A stretch of 64,000 bases of DNA from Pseudomonas knackmussii B13 (GCF_000689415.1 NZ_HG322950.1:1364001-1428000); one strand, 5' to 3'; shown: positions 25,192 to 38,302, counted from the stretch's first letter. A program made the numbers and translations. Notes: generated by a model not told the origin, from the sequence alone.

Positions 25192-25345
25192 TTGTAGGAG
25201 GGGATTTATCCGCGAAACTCCTCGCGCCGAATTGCCCTTGTAGGAGCGCGCCATGCGCGCGAATCGCGGCCATGGGCCGCTCCTACAGGGGAACGCCTTG
25301 CCGTGCGGTTCGCGAGCAAGCTCGCTCCTATGCAAAGCGTAAGCG
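25192..25345. repeat. REP cluster: three elements
   Basis: REP half-elements occur at 25193-25217 (TGTAGGAGGGGATTTATCCGCG), an inverted pair at 25240-25287 (TGTAGGAGCGCGCC and GGCCGCTCCTACA ends) and 25308-25330 (GTTCGCGAGCAAGCTCGCTCCTA). Different stem sequences suggest more than one REP subtype. Confidence 0.8.
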
Positions 25346-25408
25346 CGCTTCGCTCTTGGGACTTCCAGCGATACATCCATACATGCCAAAGCGACGCAGA
25401 AACACGAA

Positions 25409-25440
25409 GTCTCTGGATTCCCGCGTTCGCGGGGAAGACG
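25409..25440. repeat. Short palindromic repeat, second copy near 38303
   Basis: TCTCTGGATTCCCGCGTTCG followed by CGGGGAAGAC. The inverse complement recurs at 38303-38332, so this is a dispersed element distinct from REP. It lies between REP elements. Confidence 0.6.
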
Positions 25441-25464
25441 TGGAAGGGCGACGTGGTACGTGAC

Positions 25465-25517
25465 TGTAGGAGCGGACCTTGTCCGCGAAAAGAATCGCGG
25501 ATGAAACCGTTCCTACA
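25465..25517. repeat. REPIN-like inverted pair
   Basis: TGTAGGAGCGGACCTTGTCC at the left and the inverse TTCCTACA at the right end enclose a GCGA-rich centre. Confidence 0.75.
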
Positions 25518-25533
25518 GGAGCGAAGGACCATG

Positions 25534-25561
25534 AAAAAGCCCCGCCGAGGCGGGGCTTTTT
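25534..25561 (-). terminator. Terminator downstream of the cytochrome b561 gene
   Basis: AAAAAGCCCCGCC-GA-GGCGGGGCTTTTT, at the end of the leftward mprF-acvB-cytochrome transcript. Confidence 0.85.
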
Positions 25562-25570
25562 CTATCCCGA

Positions 25571-26128
25571 TCAGGCCTCGCGCGAGCCCGGCAGCATGCG
25601 CGCCAGGGTGTTGTCGCGGGCGACGTAATGGTGGAACAGGCCGGCGGCGGCGTGCAGGCCGATCAGCCAGTAGCCGAGGTTGGCCACGGTTTCGTGCCAG
25701 CCCTTGATCTGCTTGGCCAGGTCCGGGTTCTGGTCGAGCAGCGGCGGCAGCTCCAGGCCCCAGAACGGGATCGGCTTGCCGGCGGCGCTGAGGGTCGCCC
25801 AGCCGGCGAGCGGCAGGCCGATCATGACGAGGTACAGGGCCAGGTGCATCAGCTTGGATGCGGCGTTCTGCCAGGCCGGCGGCGCCGGGGTGATCGGCGG
25901 GGTGGGGTGGATCATGCGGCCGAGCAGGCGCAGCCAGACCAGGGCGAAGATGCTCAGACCGAGCATGAAGTGCCATTGGCTGAGCAGCGCGCGCCCGTCG
26001 CTGCCCTTGGGGAAGTTTCCTTTCAGTTCGATGCACGCGTAGGTGCCGGCAATCAGCGCCAGCATCAGCCAGTGCATGGCGATCGACAGGCCGCCGTAGC
26101 GGCGTGGCGGGGTGGCGGACGTGTTCAT
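25571..26128 (-). CDS. Cytochrome b561 family protein
   Basis: A 185-residue di-heme membrane cytochrome of the bacterial b561 (CybB) type, with four membrane segments and His ligands in SIAMHWLMLAL, QWHFMLGLS, LMHLALYLVMI and GLHAAAGLFHHYV. It probably moves electrons between the quinone pool and a periplasmic partner. It follows acvB/mprF on the same strand after a 123-base gap. Confidence 0.9.
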   Translation of the reverse strand: MNTSATPPRRYGGLSIAMHWLMLALIAGTYACIELKGNFPKGSDGRALLSQWHFMLGLSIFALVWLRLLGRMIHPTPPITPAPPAWQNAASKLMHLALYLVMIGLPLAGWATLSAAGKPIPFWGLELPPLLDQNPDLAKQIKGWHETVANLGYWLIGLHAAAGLFHHYVARDNTLARMLPGSREA

Positions 26129-26251
26129 CTCGACTCCTTGTGGCTCAGGCGGACCTCGCTCACGGCAGCGGGGCGAGGGCAGCTTGCGCGACCAATCTGA
26201 AGACAGTCTGAAGGTGCGCGCTGCATCGCCAGTTTAAGCCCGAACGCCGGT

Positions 26252-27532
26252 TCAGGACTCGTTGGGCTGCGTCTGCCGCGCGCGAATGGCGTTCACCAGG
26301 CGCTTTGCCAGGGCCGGGTAGTTCTCGTCGAAGTGGTGGCCGCCGGGCAGTTCGAGGTTCTCGCCGACCGCCTGGGGCTGGGTGCAGCCGCTCTCGTCCT
26401 TCTCGTCGAGGCCGTAGACGCAGAACACCTTGGGTGCCGGCAGATGGGCCATTTCAGGGCCGGTCGCCGCTTCCTTGCCGGCCTTGCCGAGCCAGCCCTG
26501 GACTTCGATCTCGAAGCTGCCGCTGCGCGCCATCGCCAGCAGCAGGATGGTGCTGACCTGTTGCTTGTCGGCTTCCGGCAGGCGGTTGTAGATCGCCGGC
26601 AGGACGTCGGCGCCGAAGGAGAAGCCGGCCAGGACAAAGTGCTTGGCACCCCACTTCTCGCGGTAGTGCTGCATCATCAGGGCGAGGTCGGCGGCGCTCT
26701 GCTCGGGGCTCTTGTGCTCCCAGAAGTAGCGCAGCGCATCGACCCCGACCACCGGGTAGCCGAGCTCGGCCATCTGCCCGGCGACGTCACGGTCCAGGTC
26801 GCGCCAGCCGCCGTCGCCTGAATAGAACAGGGTGACGGTTTCCGACGGCTTGGCGGCCGGTACTTCGACCACCGGGAAGTTGTCGCCGCCGCCCTGGATC
26901 AGGCGCTTGAGCTGGTCGTCGAGCACCTTCTGCAGGTTGTCGTAGTAGTCGGCGATGACGGTTTCGGCATTCTGCTGGGTGCGGGTGAAGCGCGCGCTAT
27001 CGTCATCCGGGTTGTCGTTCCAGGCGGCGACCCAATGGCCGTGGGCGGCGCTTTGCGGCAGCGGCGTGGCGGCGCAGTCCGGTTTGCCGAGGGAGAAGGC
27101 GACCGACAGGGCCTTGGCCTTGTCGTCGTTCTGCCCGGCGAGCCAGCGCCAGGCGTAGGCGCCGCCGGGGCCGACGCCAGCGACCAGGGTCGGTTGGCCG
27201 TCGAGCAGGTTGGTCGCGGCCTGGGCGCGATGCTGCTGCGCGGCGCAATCCTTCTCCGGGAAGATGAACTGGGCGACCTTGGCCCCGTTGTCGTGGGCCA
27301 GGGCGAGCAATTGCGCGTCGCTCAGCTGCTGGTCCTGCGGGACGGCGACCAGCACCCGTGCGGTCGGGCGCTTGCCTGGGCTTGCGAGGGTCACCGGGCT
27401 GCCGTCGGGCAGCTTGCTGTGCTCCAGTTTCGCCTGGGACAGCGGGTGCAACCACAGCCAGGCAGCTGCGGTGGTTACGGCAATGATCAACAGCAGGACG
27501 ATGGCCAGCAGGCGCCAACGACGTTTCGACAT
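26252..27532 (-). CDS. acvB: AcvB/VirJ-family hydrolase, probable aminoacyl-phosphatidylglycerol hydrolase
   Basis: A 426-residue periplasmic protein anchored by an N-terminal membrane segment (LLAIVLLLIIAVTTAAAWLWL, 8-28). The C-terminal half is a VirJ alpha/beta-hydrolase with nucleophile elbow GFSFG (Ser305) and His in GGHHFDENY. In P. aeruginosa the protein encoded beside mprF hydrolyses alanyl-phosphatidylglycerol, and agrobacterial AcvB acts on lysyl-PG. It begins one base after the mprF stop, so the synthase and hydrolase are one operon. Confidence 0.88.
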   Translation of the reverse strand: MSKRRWRLLAIVLLLIIAVTTAAAWLWLHPLSQAKLEHSKLPDGSPVTLASPGKRPTARVLVAVPQDQQLSDAQLLALAHDNGAKVAQFIFPEKDCAAQQHRAQAATNLLDGQPTLVAGVGPGGAYAWRWLAGQNDDKAKALSVAFSLGKPDCAATPLPQSAAHGHWVAAWNDNPDDDSARFTRTQQNAETVIADYYDNLQKVLDDQLKRLIQGGGDNFPVVEVPAAKPSETVTLFYSGDGGWRDLDRDVAGQMAELGYPVVGVDALRYFWEHKSPEQSAADLALMMQHYREKWGAKHFVLAGFSFGADVLPAIYNRLPEADKQQVSTILLLAMARSGSFEIEVQGWLGKAGKEAATGPEMAHLPAPKVFCVYGLDEKDESGCTQPQAVGENLELPGGHHFDENYPALAKRLVNAIRARQTQPNES

Positions 27533-27533
27533 A

Positions 27534-30173
27534 TCAGCGTTTCACCAATCCAGTCAGGCCGCCGGCAATCAGTGTGGCGGTATCGGCCAGGGCCACCAGC
27601 GGGTCCAGCCCCGCGGGCACGGCCAGGTAACGGGGTTCCCAGTCGGGCTGGAACTTGTCCTTGAAGCGGCGCAGCCCCTGGAAGTTGTAGAACTGCTCGC
27701 CACGGTGGAACACCAGGGCGCCCAGGCGTTGGGTCAGCGGCGCGCCACGGCGCGGCTGCAGGCCGGAGAGCGGCACCATGCCGAGGCTGAAGCGTGCGTA
27801 GCCGCGCTCCTTGTAGTGCAGGATCAGGCCGAGCATGAGGAATTCCATGGTCATCTTCGGTGCGTCGGGCACCACGCGCATCAGGTCCAGGCTGGCCAGT
27901 TCGTGGCTGGCGGTTTCCAGCAGGTTGGCAAAGGCCACAGCACGGCCCTGATGGCGAACCACGGCGACACGGAAGTAGTGCAGGTATTCGGGCGTGAAGC
28001 GACCGAGGGAGAAGCCCTTCTCACGGGTCGCCTTGCCGCCCAGCCAGGCGTCGGATATCGCCCGTAGCTCGTCGAGCGGCGCCTGCCCTGCATCATGGAA
28101 CTCCACCGAGAGACCGTCGCGCTGGCCGCGGTTCCAGGTGTAGCGCAGGTCCTTCATGTCCTTGCCCTTGCTCTCCAGGTCGAAGCGGCGCAGGTCCACG
28201 CGCGCCTCTTCGCCGAGCTTGAGGGCGGTCAGGCCGATGTCCATGTAGAACGGCAGGTTCTCCGCGCGCACCTGGTAGAACACCGGGCGCGCGTGGTGCA
28301 GGTCGCAGAGGTCGCGGAACTGCCAGATCAGCTCTGCGCGCGCCTGGGTCGGGCCGATCGGGTCGTACAGCGCGACCAGGCTGCGGCCGCGGCGGGCGTA
28401 CATGAGGAAGGCGTCTTGCGTCGGGTGGAACAGCAGGGCCTTGTCGCCGGACAGTGCGAGGCCGCCGTCGGGCTGCTCGGACTGGGCGAGGATGGCGGCG
28501 GCGCGGTCGAGTTCTTCGCGGGTCGGCTCGTGAATTTCCGGTGGAGAAGTGCGCAGCAGCCAGGTCAGCGCCACGGCGGCGAGCAGCAGGCAGCTGCCCA
28601 GGGCGGCGCGCAGGCCGCGCGGGGCGTCGGCATCGAGCGCGAACTGCCACCACAGCTCCTGGCTGTAAGGCACGTCCTGGTAGGCGAAGAGGAACAGCCA
28701 GATCGAGGTCGCCACCACGCAGGCGGCTGCGGCCAGGTAGAGCGGCGAGAAGGGCACTTCCATCAGCCGGCTGCGGCGATAGAAGGAGCGGCGGAAGATC
28801 GCCAGCAGCAGCGCGGTCACGCCGAGGATGCTGGCTTCCTCCCAGTCCACGCCCTTGAGCAGCGAGAACACGGCGCCGCTGATCAGCAGGATCAGGGTCA
28901 GCACCCAGGCGGCGGAAAGGCGCCGGCGCAGGCCCTGCGCCAGCAGCAGGCAGAGTACGCCGATGAGGCTGGCGGCGAAGTGCGAGGCGTCGACCAGGCG
29001 GTGTGGGACGAGGAAGTCCAGTTCGTCCAGGCGGGTATCGATGGAAGGCGTGGCGCCGGAAAACAGCAGCACGATGCCCGAGATGAACACCAGCACCGCC
29101 AGCACCGGTGCGGCCAGGCCGGAAGCGGCGCGCATCGCTTGGCGCGCCAGGAGCATGCGCCGTGCCTCGACGGACAGCAGCACCAGGCAGGCCACCAGCA
29201 GCGGAAGGACCACGTAGATCAGCCGATAGAGCAGCAGGGCAGCAGCCAGCGGCGCGGCGCCCAGCTGGCCAGCGAAGGCCGCCAGGAGGATCGCCTCGAA
29301 CACGCCGACGCCGCCAGGCACGTGGCTGAGCACGCCGGCGGCGAGGGCGATCATGTAGATCAGCAGGAAGGTGCCGAAGGGCGGCGCTTCGGGCAGCAGC
29401 AGATAGAGCACGGTGCCGGCGGCGGCCACGTCCAGCGCGGTGATCACCAGCTGGATCAGGCCCAGGCGCAGGCCCGGCAGGCGCACCGAGCGCTGGCCGA
29501 TGCGGATCAGTTGGCTGTCCGGCGAGGGGCGCTCAGGCAGGCGGCGGCGTTCGATGCCGATCACCAGCAGCACGCAGAAGACCAGGATGGCGACCGCTAC
29601 CGAGCCCACCAGCCAGGTCGGCAGGTTGAATGCCTGGGCCGTATCGGACAGGTCGCTGAGCGCGGCCATGGCGGCGAGCACCGGGAGCGCGCAACCCAGC
29701 GAGAGGCTGGCGAACAGGGTCATGCGCGCCACTTCCATGGCGTTCAGCCCGGCGCGGGCATAGAGCCGGTAGCGCACCGAGCCGCCGGAGAGCATCGACA
29801 GACCTACGGCGTTGCCGATGGCGAAGGCGCTGAAGCCGCCGGTCAGCAGCGTAGGCAACGGCAGTTTCACGCCGGCGAAGCGGCTGGCCGACCACTCGTA
29901 GCCGAGCAGGCAGATGAAGCCGGCGACGGTCGCGCCCAGGGCACCCAGCAGGGAATCGGTGGGGACGTCGAGGATGGCGTCGTGCAGGGAATAGGGGTCG
30001 ATGTCGCGCAGCAGGTGGTAGCAGGCGATCAGCGCCAGGGAGAACAGCAGCAGCGTGACGGCGATGCCGATCTGCTGGCGATGGGCATTGATTCGATCCA
30101 GCAGGCGCGGCCCGGTCTCGACGGGGCTGGCTGCTTCTTCGGGCGTATCAGGCGCGGAAGGGTTGGCGCGCAT
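27534..30173 (-). CDS. mprF: Aminoacyl-phosphatidylglycerol synthase/flippase MprF
   Basis: MprF transfers an amino acid (alanine in P. aeruginosa) from tRNA to phosphatidylglycerol and flips the product, lowering membrane negative charge and sensitivity to cationic peptides. The 879-residue protein has about fourteen membrane segments in residues 30-550 and a DUF2156 catalytic domain (about 560-870) with the GNAT-like core. ATG at 30173 is chosen because MRANPSAPDTPEEAASP leads into the first helix and gives the P. aeruginosa length. The divergent neighbour side holds tRNA genes. Confidence 0.94.
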   Translation of the reverse strand: MRANPSAPDTPEEAASPVETGPRLLDRINAHRQQIGIAVTLLLFSLALIACYHLLRDIDPYSLHDAILDVPTDSLLGALGATVAGFICLLGYEWSASRFAGVKLPLPTLLTGGFSAFAIGNAVGLSMLSGGSVRYRLYARAGLNAMEVARMTLFASLSLGCALPVLAAMAALSDLSDTAQAFNLPTWLVGSVAVAILVFCVLLVIGIERRRLPERPSPDSQLIRIGQRSVRLPGLRLGLIQLVITALDVAAAGTVLYLLLPEAPPFGTFLLIYMIALAAGVLSHVPGGVGVFEAILLAAFAGQLGAAPLAAALLLYRLIYVVLPLLVACLVLLSVEARRMLLARQAMRAASGLAAPVLAVLVFISGIVLLFSGATPSIDTRLDELDFLVPHRLVDASHFAASLIGVLCLLLAQGLRRRLSAAWVLTLILLISGAVFSLLKGVDWEEASILGVTALLLAIFRRSFYRRSRLMEVPFSPLYLAAAACVVATSIWLFLFAYQDVPYSQELWWQFALDADAPRGLRAALGSCLLLAAVALTWLLRTSPPEIHEPTREELDRAAAILAQSEQPDGGLALSGDKALLFHPTQDAFLMYARRGRSLVALYDPIGPTQARAELIWQFRDLCDLHHARPVFYQVRAENLPFYMDIGLTALKLGEEARVDLRRFDLESKGKDMKDLRYTWNRGQRDGLSVEFHDAGQAPLDELRAISDAWLGGKATREKGFSLGRFTPEYLHYFRVAVVRHQGRAVAFANLLETASHELASLDLMRVVPDAPKMTMEFLMLGLILHYKERGYARFSLGMVPLSGLQPRRGAPLTQRLGALVFHRGEQFYNFQGLRRFKDKFQPDWEPRYLAVPAGLDPLVALADTATLIAGGLTGLVKR

Positions 30174-30303
30174 CGTGCACCTCGTGGATTTTGCGCGACA
30201 CAATAGGGGCGGTGCCGCGAATTCCCAAGTCCTTGGGGCGAATAGTCGCCATCCATTATGGAAGCCGGGACTCCGACGGGCTCGGTTCAATCGCTCGGCA
30301 ACG

Positions 30304-30332
30304 AAAAAAGCCACTCTAGGAGTGGCTTTTTT
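30304..30332 (-). terminator. Terminator of first tRNA-fMet copy
   Basis: AAAAAAGCCACTC-TAG-GAGTGGCTTTTTT, a few bases past the tRNA 3' end. Confidence 0.9.
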
Positions 30333-30339
30333 CTGTGTT

Positions 30340-30416
<77 letters not shown>

Positions 30417-30510
30417 GCGCCCATTCTACTCGGGAGGAGACTGCTGTCAATCGATTTCTGCTTTTTAATCAATAATTTAAATTGGGGCTCGGTTCAATCG
30501 CTCGGCAACG

Positions 30511-30539
30511 AAAAAAGCCACTCTAGGAGTGGCTTTTTT
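30511..30539 (-). terminator. Terminator of second tRNA-fMet copy
   Basis: Identical to the hairpin at 30304-30332; it lies between the two tRNA genes, so each copy may be a separate unit. Confidence 0.9.
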
Positions 30540-30546
30540 CTGTGTT

Positions 30547-30623
<77 letters not shown>

Positions 30624-30837
30624 GCGGCCATTCTACTCAGGAAGACTACCCTGTCAACAAAAAAGTGTTTTTTCTTCAAATATTTAGCGAGCCAGGGAGG
30701 GCAGGGCGCGGCAGCCGGGGCTATGCGGGGCCTTGGGCCGGGCGCGGCCGGCGTCGAGGTTGGCGCCGACCTTTTGCATTACCATACGCAGTCTTCCGGC
30801 GTGCCGCCGCGAGCCGGTCGAGGCAGAGACGTTTCCC

Positions 30838-31899
30838 TTGAGTGCCAAGCAGCGAAAGATCATCCATATCGATTGCGATTGCTTCTACGCCGCCATCGAA
30901 ATGCGCGACGACCCGAGCCTCGCCGGCAAGCCGCTGGCCGTGGGTGGCTCGCCGGACAAGCGCGGCGTGGTCGCGACCTGCAACTACGAAGCGCGCGCAT
31001 ACGGCCTGCACTCGGCCATGGCAATGCGCACGGCGGTCAAGCTGTGCCCGGACCTGACCATCGTTCGCCCGCGCATGGACGTCTATAAAGGCGTGTCGCG
31101 GGACATCCACGCGATCTTCCGCGATTACACCGACCTCATCGAACCGCTGTCGCTGGACGAGGCGTACCTGGACGTCAGCGACTGTGCGCATTTCGCCGGC
31201 AGCGCCACGCGCATTGCCCAGGACATCCGCCGGCGGGTCTGGTCGTCGCTGGGCATCACGGTGTCGGCCGGCGTGGCGCCGAACAAGTTCCTGGCCAAGA
31301 TCGCCAGCGACTGGCGCAAGCCCAACGGGCTGTTCGTCATCACCCCGGACCAGGTCGAGGCGTTCGTCGCCGAATTGCCGGTGAAGAAGCTGCACGGGGT
31401 CGGCAAGGTCACGGCGGAGAAGCTGGCGCGGCTGGGCGTGCAGACCTGCCTGGAGTTGCGCGACTGGTCGCGGCTGGCGCTGGTGCGCGAGTTCGGCGGT
31501 TTCGGCGAGCGCCTGTGGAACCTGGCCCGCGGCATCGACGACCGGGCGGTGCAGGTGGACAGCCGCCGCCAGTCGATAAGCGTGGAGAACACCTTCGAGC
31601 ACGACCTGCGCGACGTCGATGCCTGTCTGGCGGAGTTGCCGTCGCTGCTCGACGAACTGCAGCGACGCATGCAGCGTCTGGATGCCAGCTACCGGGCGGA
31701 CAAACCCTTCGTGAAGCTGAAGTTCCACGATTTCACCCAGACCACCCTCGAGCAGGCCGGTGCCGGCCGCGACCTGGATAGCTACCGTTCGCTGTTGGCG
31801 CAGGCTTACCAGCGCGGCGAGCGCCCGGTGCGGCTGATCGGCGTAGGCGTGCGCCTGGTCGATCTGCGCGGAAAAGCCGAGCAGCTCAGCCTCTTCTGA
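30838..31899 (+). CDS. dinB: DNA polymerase IV
   Basis: Y-family translesion polymerase, 353 residues. Catalytic motifs IHIDCDCFYAAIEMR near the start and LSLDEAYLDVS at about 100; HhH region KKLHGVGKVTAEKL; C-terminal clamp-binding QLSLF. No ATG exists near the expected N-terminus (RKIIHIDCD); the TTG at 30838 is the best placed start and gives the normal length, with only a weak ribosome site. An in-frame ATG at 30733 would add 35 atypical residues. I see no clear LexA box directly upstream. Confidence 0.9.
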   Translation: MSAKQRKIIHIDCDCFYAAIEMRDDPSLAGKPLAVGGSPDKRGVVATCNYEARAYGLHSAMAMRTAVKLCPDLTIVRPRMDVYKGVSRDIHAIFRDYTDLIEPLSLDEAYLDVSDCAHFAGSATRIAQDIRRRVWSSLGITVSAGVAPNKFLAKIASDWRKPNGLFVITPDQVEAFVAELPVKKLHGVGKVTAEKLARLGVQTCLELRDWSRLALVREFGGFGERLWNLARGIDDRAVQVDSRRQSISVENTFEHDLRDVDACLAELPSLLDELQRRMQRLDASYRADKPFVKLKFHDFTQTTLEQAGAGRDLDSYRSLLAQAYQRGERPVRLIGVGVRLVDLRGKAEQLSLF

Positions 31900-31957
31900 A
31901 ATTGCCTGGGCGGCGAAAAATACCGATCATGCGCAGCGCTTAGCCAGGGCCCGAAGC

Positions 31958-33487
<1,530 letters not shown>

Positions 33488-33499
33488 GCGTTGATTCTG

Positions 33500-33619
33500 T
33501 GGAATGATTTCGCTCCATTGGAATGATTTCGTTCCGATCGAGCGAGGCCGCGCCAATCATGGCTTACAGACTGTTGTAACAGGGCTGTAGGACTTCTCTT
33601 ATGGAATGAAATCGTTCCA
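33500..33619 (+). promoter_or_regulatory. Three GcsR operator-like repeats
   Basis: Three 18-base sites of form TGGAATG-N4-CG(T/C)TCC(A/G): 33500-33517 (TGGAATGATTTCGCTCCA), 33519-33536 (TGGAATGATTTCGTTCCG) and 33602-33619 (TGGAATGAAATCGTTCCA). The first two are nearly contiguous, the third about one hundred bases downstream of the first. They resemble the TGTAACG-N4-CGTTCCG sites reported for P. aeruginosa GcsR. Confidence 0.75.
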
Positions 33620-33683
33620 TTCGGGGTTCTTTGTCTGGCCTGTTTTATGTTTAAGCTATTGATTTATAAGTAAAAAAATCTAT

Positions 33684-33699
33684 TGGCATTGCTCTTGCT
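33684..33699 (+). promoter_or_regulatory. Sigma54 (-24/-12) promoter of gcvHPT
   Basis: TGGCATTGCTCTTGCT matches TGGCAC-N5-TTGCA with the required GG-N10-GC spacing, 65 bases downstream of the last operator and about 60 bases before gcvH. Confidence 0.8.
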
Positions 33700-33759
33700 C
33701 TGTTCGCCGCAAAATGGCCGAGCTACCCGACGGCTCAGTCGCGTACAAGAGGACGATCC

Positions 33760-34137
33760 ATGACCACCCTGCGCTTCACCCCCGACCATGAATGGCTGCG
33801 CCTCGAAGCTTCCGGCGAAGTGACCGTCGGCGTCACCGACTATGCCCAGGAAGCCCTGGGTGACGTGGTCTACGTCCAGCTGCCGGAGCTCGGCCGCCAT
33901 GAGCAGGGCGCCGAAGTGGCGGTGCTCGAGTCGGTGAAGGCCGCCAGCAATATCGTCATGCCGCTCGCCGGCGAAGTCACCGAGGTCAACCCGGCCCTGG
34001 TCGACAGCCCCGAGCTGGTCAACCAGTCGCCGCTGGCCGATGGCTGGTTCTTCCGCATCCGCCTGGACGATGCCGCCGTACTCGACACCCTGATGGACCA
34101 GGCCGGCTACGAAGCCTACCTTTCCGCTCGCGCCTGA
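33760..34137 (+). CDS. gcvH: Glycine cleavage system H protein
   Basis: A 125-residue lipoyl carrier protein that shuttles the aminomethyl group between P, T and L proteins. The lipoylated lysine is K60 in LESVKAAS. It starts the gcvHPT cluster, downstream of the sigma54 promoter, and is separated from gcvP by 14 bases. Confidence 0.96.
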   Translation: MTTLRFTPDHEWLRLEASGEVTVGVTDYAQEALGDVVYVQLPELGRHEQGAEVAVLESVKAASNIVMPLAGEVTEVNPALVDSPELVNQSPLADGWFFRIRLDDAAVLDTLMDQAGYEAYLSARA

Positions 34138-34151
34138 CCCGAGAGGCCCTC

Positions 34152-37016
<2,865 letters not shown>

Positions 37017-37029
37017 ACCTTCAGTCCCA

Positions 37030-37093
37030 GCGCCCGCGCAAGCGGGCGCCGTGGCCGCGATGGGTGCCGGATGCGCCGACGCGGCCTTTTTTT
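37030..37093 (+). terminator. Terminator-like hairpin between gcvP and gcvT
   Basis: A first hairpin GCGCCCGC-GCAA-GCGGGCGC (37030-37049) is followed by GGCCGCG (37053-37059) and CGCGGCC (37080-37086) and then seven T, ending six bases before the gcvT ribosome site. The second stem can be extended by inner pairing GGTGC/GCGCC. It looks like a working intrinsic terminator inside the operon. Confidence 0.65.
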
Positions 37094-37108
37094 CGCCAAG
37101 GAGTTGCC

Positions 37109-38221
37109 ATGAGCCTCGCCAAGACGCCCCTGTACGACCTGCACCTGGAACTGGGTGCGAAGATGGTTCCCTTCGCCGGCTACGAGATGCCGGTGCAATA
37201 CCCGCTGGGCGTGCTCAAGGAACACCTGCACACCCGCGCCCAGGCCGGCCTGTTCGACGTCTCGCACATGGGCCAGCTGCGCCTGCGTGGTGACGGCGCG
37301 GCGGCCGCCCTGGAACGCCTGGTGCCTGTGGATATCCTCGACCTGCCGGTCGGCCAGCAGCGCTATGCGATGTTCACCAACGAAGAGGGCGGCATCCTCG
37401 ACGACCTGATGGTGGCCAACGCCGGCGACCACCTGTTCCTGGTGGTCAATGCCGCCTGCAAGGACCAGGACCTCGCCCACCTGCGTGCGCACCTGGGTGA
37501 CGCTTGCGAGATCGAGTCGCTGTTCGACAGCCACGCGCTGCTCGCCCTGCAAGGCCCGGCTGCTGCCGAAGTGCTGGGCCGCCTGGCGCCGGCGGTGAAG
37601 GCGCTGACGTTCATGCAGGTGACCAGCGTCGAGCTGCTCGGCGTGACCTGCAACGTCAGCCGCTCGGGCTACACCGGCGAAGACGGCTACGAGATCTCGG
37701 TGCCTGCGGATCATGCCGAGGCCCTGGCCCGCGCGCTGCTGGCCGAGCCGGAAGTGCAGCCGATCGGCCTTGGCGCGCGCGACTCGCTGCGTCTGGAAGC
37801 CGGCCTGTGCCTCTATGGTCACGACATGGACACCGAGACCACGCCGGTCCAGGCCAGCCTGGTCTGGGCCATCTCCAAGGCACGCCGCGCCGATGGCGAG
37901 CGCGCCGGTGGCTTCCCCGGCGCCGAGCGCATCTTCGCCCAACAGCGTGAAGGCGTGGCCGGCAAGCGCGTCGGCCTGCTGCCGCAGGAGCGCGTGCCGG
38001 TGCGTGAAGGCGCAGAGATCGTCGATGCGGATGGCGTGGTGATCGGCAAGGTCAGCAGCGGCGGCTTCGGCCCCAGCCTGGGCGCGCCGGTAGCCATGGG
38101 CTACGTGGCTGGCGCGCATGCGGCGCTGGATAGCGAAGTCTTCGCGATGGTGCGCGGCAAGCGCGTGCCGATGAAGGTGGCGCGTACGCCTTTCGTGCCG
38201 CAGCGTTACTACCGCGGCTGA
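37109..38221 (+). CDS. gcvT: Aminomethyltransferase, glycine cleavage T protein
   Basis: A 370-residue folate-dependent enzyme releasing ammonia and methylene-THF from the aminomethylated H protein. Motifs: EMPVQYPLGVLKEHLHTR and FDVSHMGQLRL at the N-terminus, SGYTGEDGYEI in the middle, and GARDSLRLEAGLCLYGHD with the catalytic Asp region. ATG at 37109 has AAGGAG five bases upstream; an upstream in-frame ATG at 37064 lies inside the hairpin. Confidence 0.95.
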   Translation: MSLAKTPLYDLHLELGAKMVPFAGYEMPVQYPLGVLKEHLHTRAQAGLFDVSHMGQLRLRGDGAAAALERLVPVDILDLPVGQQRYAMFTNEEGGILDDLMVANAGDHLFLVVNAACKDQDLAHLRAHLGDACEIESLFDSHALLALQGPAAAEVLGRLAPAVKALTFMQVTSVELLGVTCNVSRSGYTGEDGYEISVPADHAEALARALLAEPEVQPIGLGARDSLRLEAGLCLYGHDMDTETTPVQASLVWAISKARRADGERAGGFPGAERIFAQQREGVAGKRVGLLPQERVPVREGAEIVDADGVVIGKVSSGGFGPSLGAPVAMGYVAGAHAALDSEVFAMVRGKRVPMKVARTPFVPQRYYRG

Positions 38222-38228
38222 GGACGCC

Positions 38229-38295
38229 TGTAGGAGCGAGCTTGCTCGCGAACAGCCGCATACAGGGCCGGTTCGCGAGCAAGCTCGCTCCTACA
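38229..38295. repeat. REPIN: perfect inverted REP pair
   Basis: TGTAGGAGCGAGCTTGCTCG with CGAA at the left and its exact inverse complement at the right enclose a short centre; this is the intact REP core of this genome. Confidence 0.9.
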
Positions 38296-38302
38296 ATTTT
38301 CC

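Noticed and set aside
25192..25517. Possible CRISPR array in the repeat cluster
   Set aside because: Units are inverted pairs of unequal spacing and sequence, with no constant-length spacers and no cas genes; they are REP elements.
28095..30206. A 703-codon plus-strand frame opposite mprF
   Set aside because: Gln/Gly/Ala/Arg-rich shadow of mprF with no domain.
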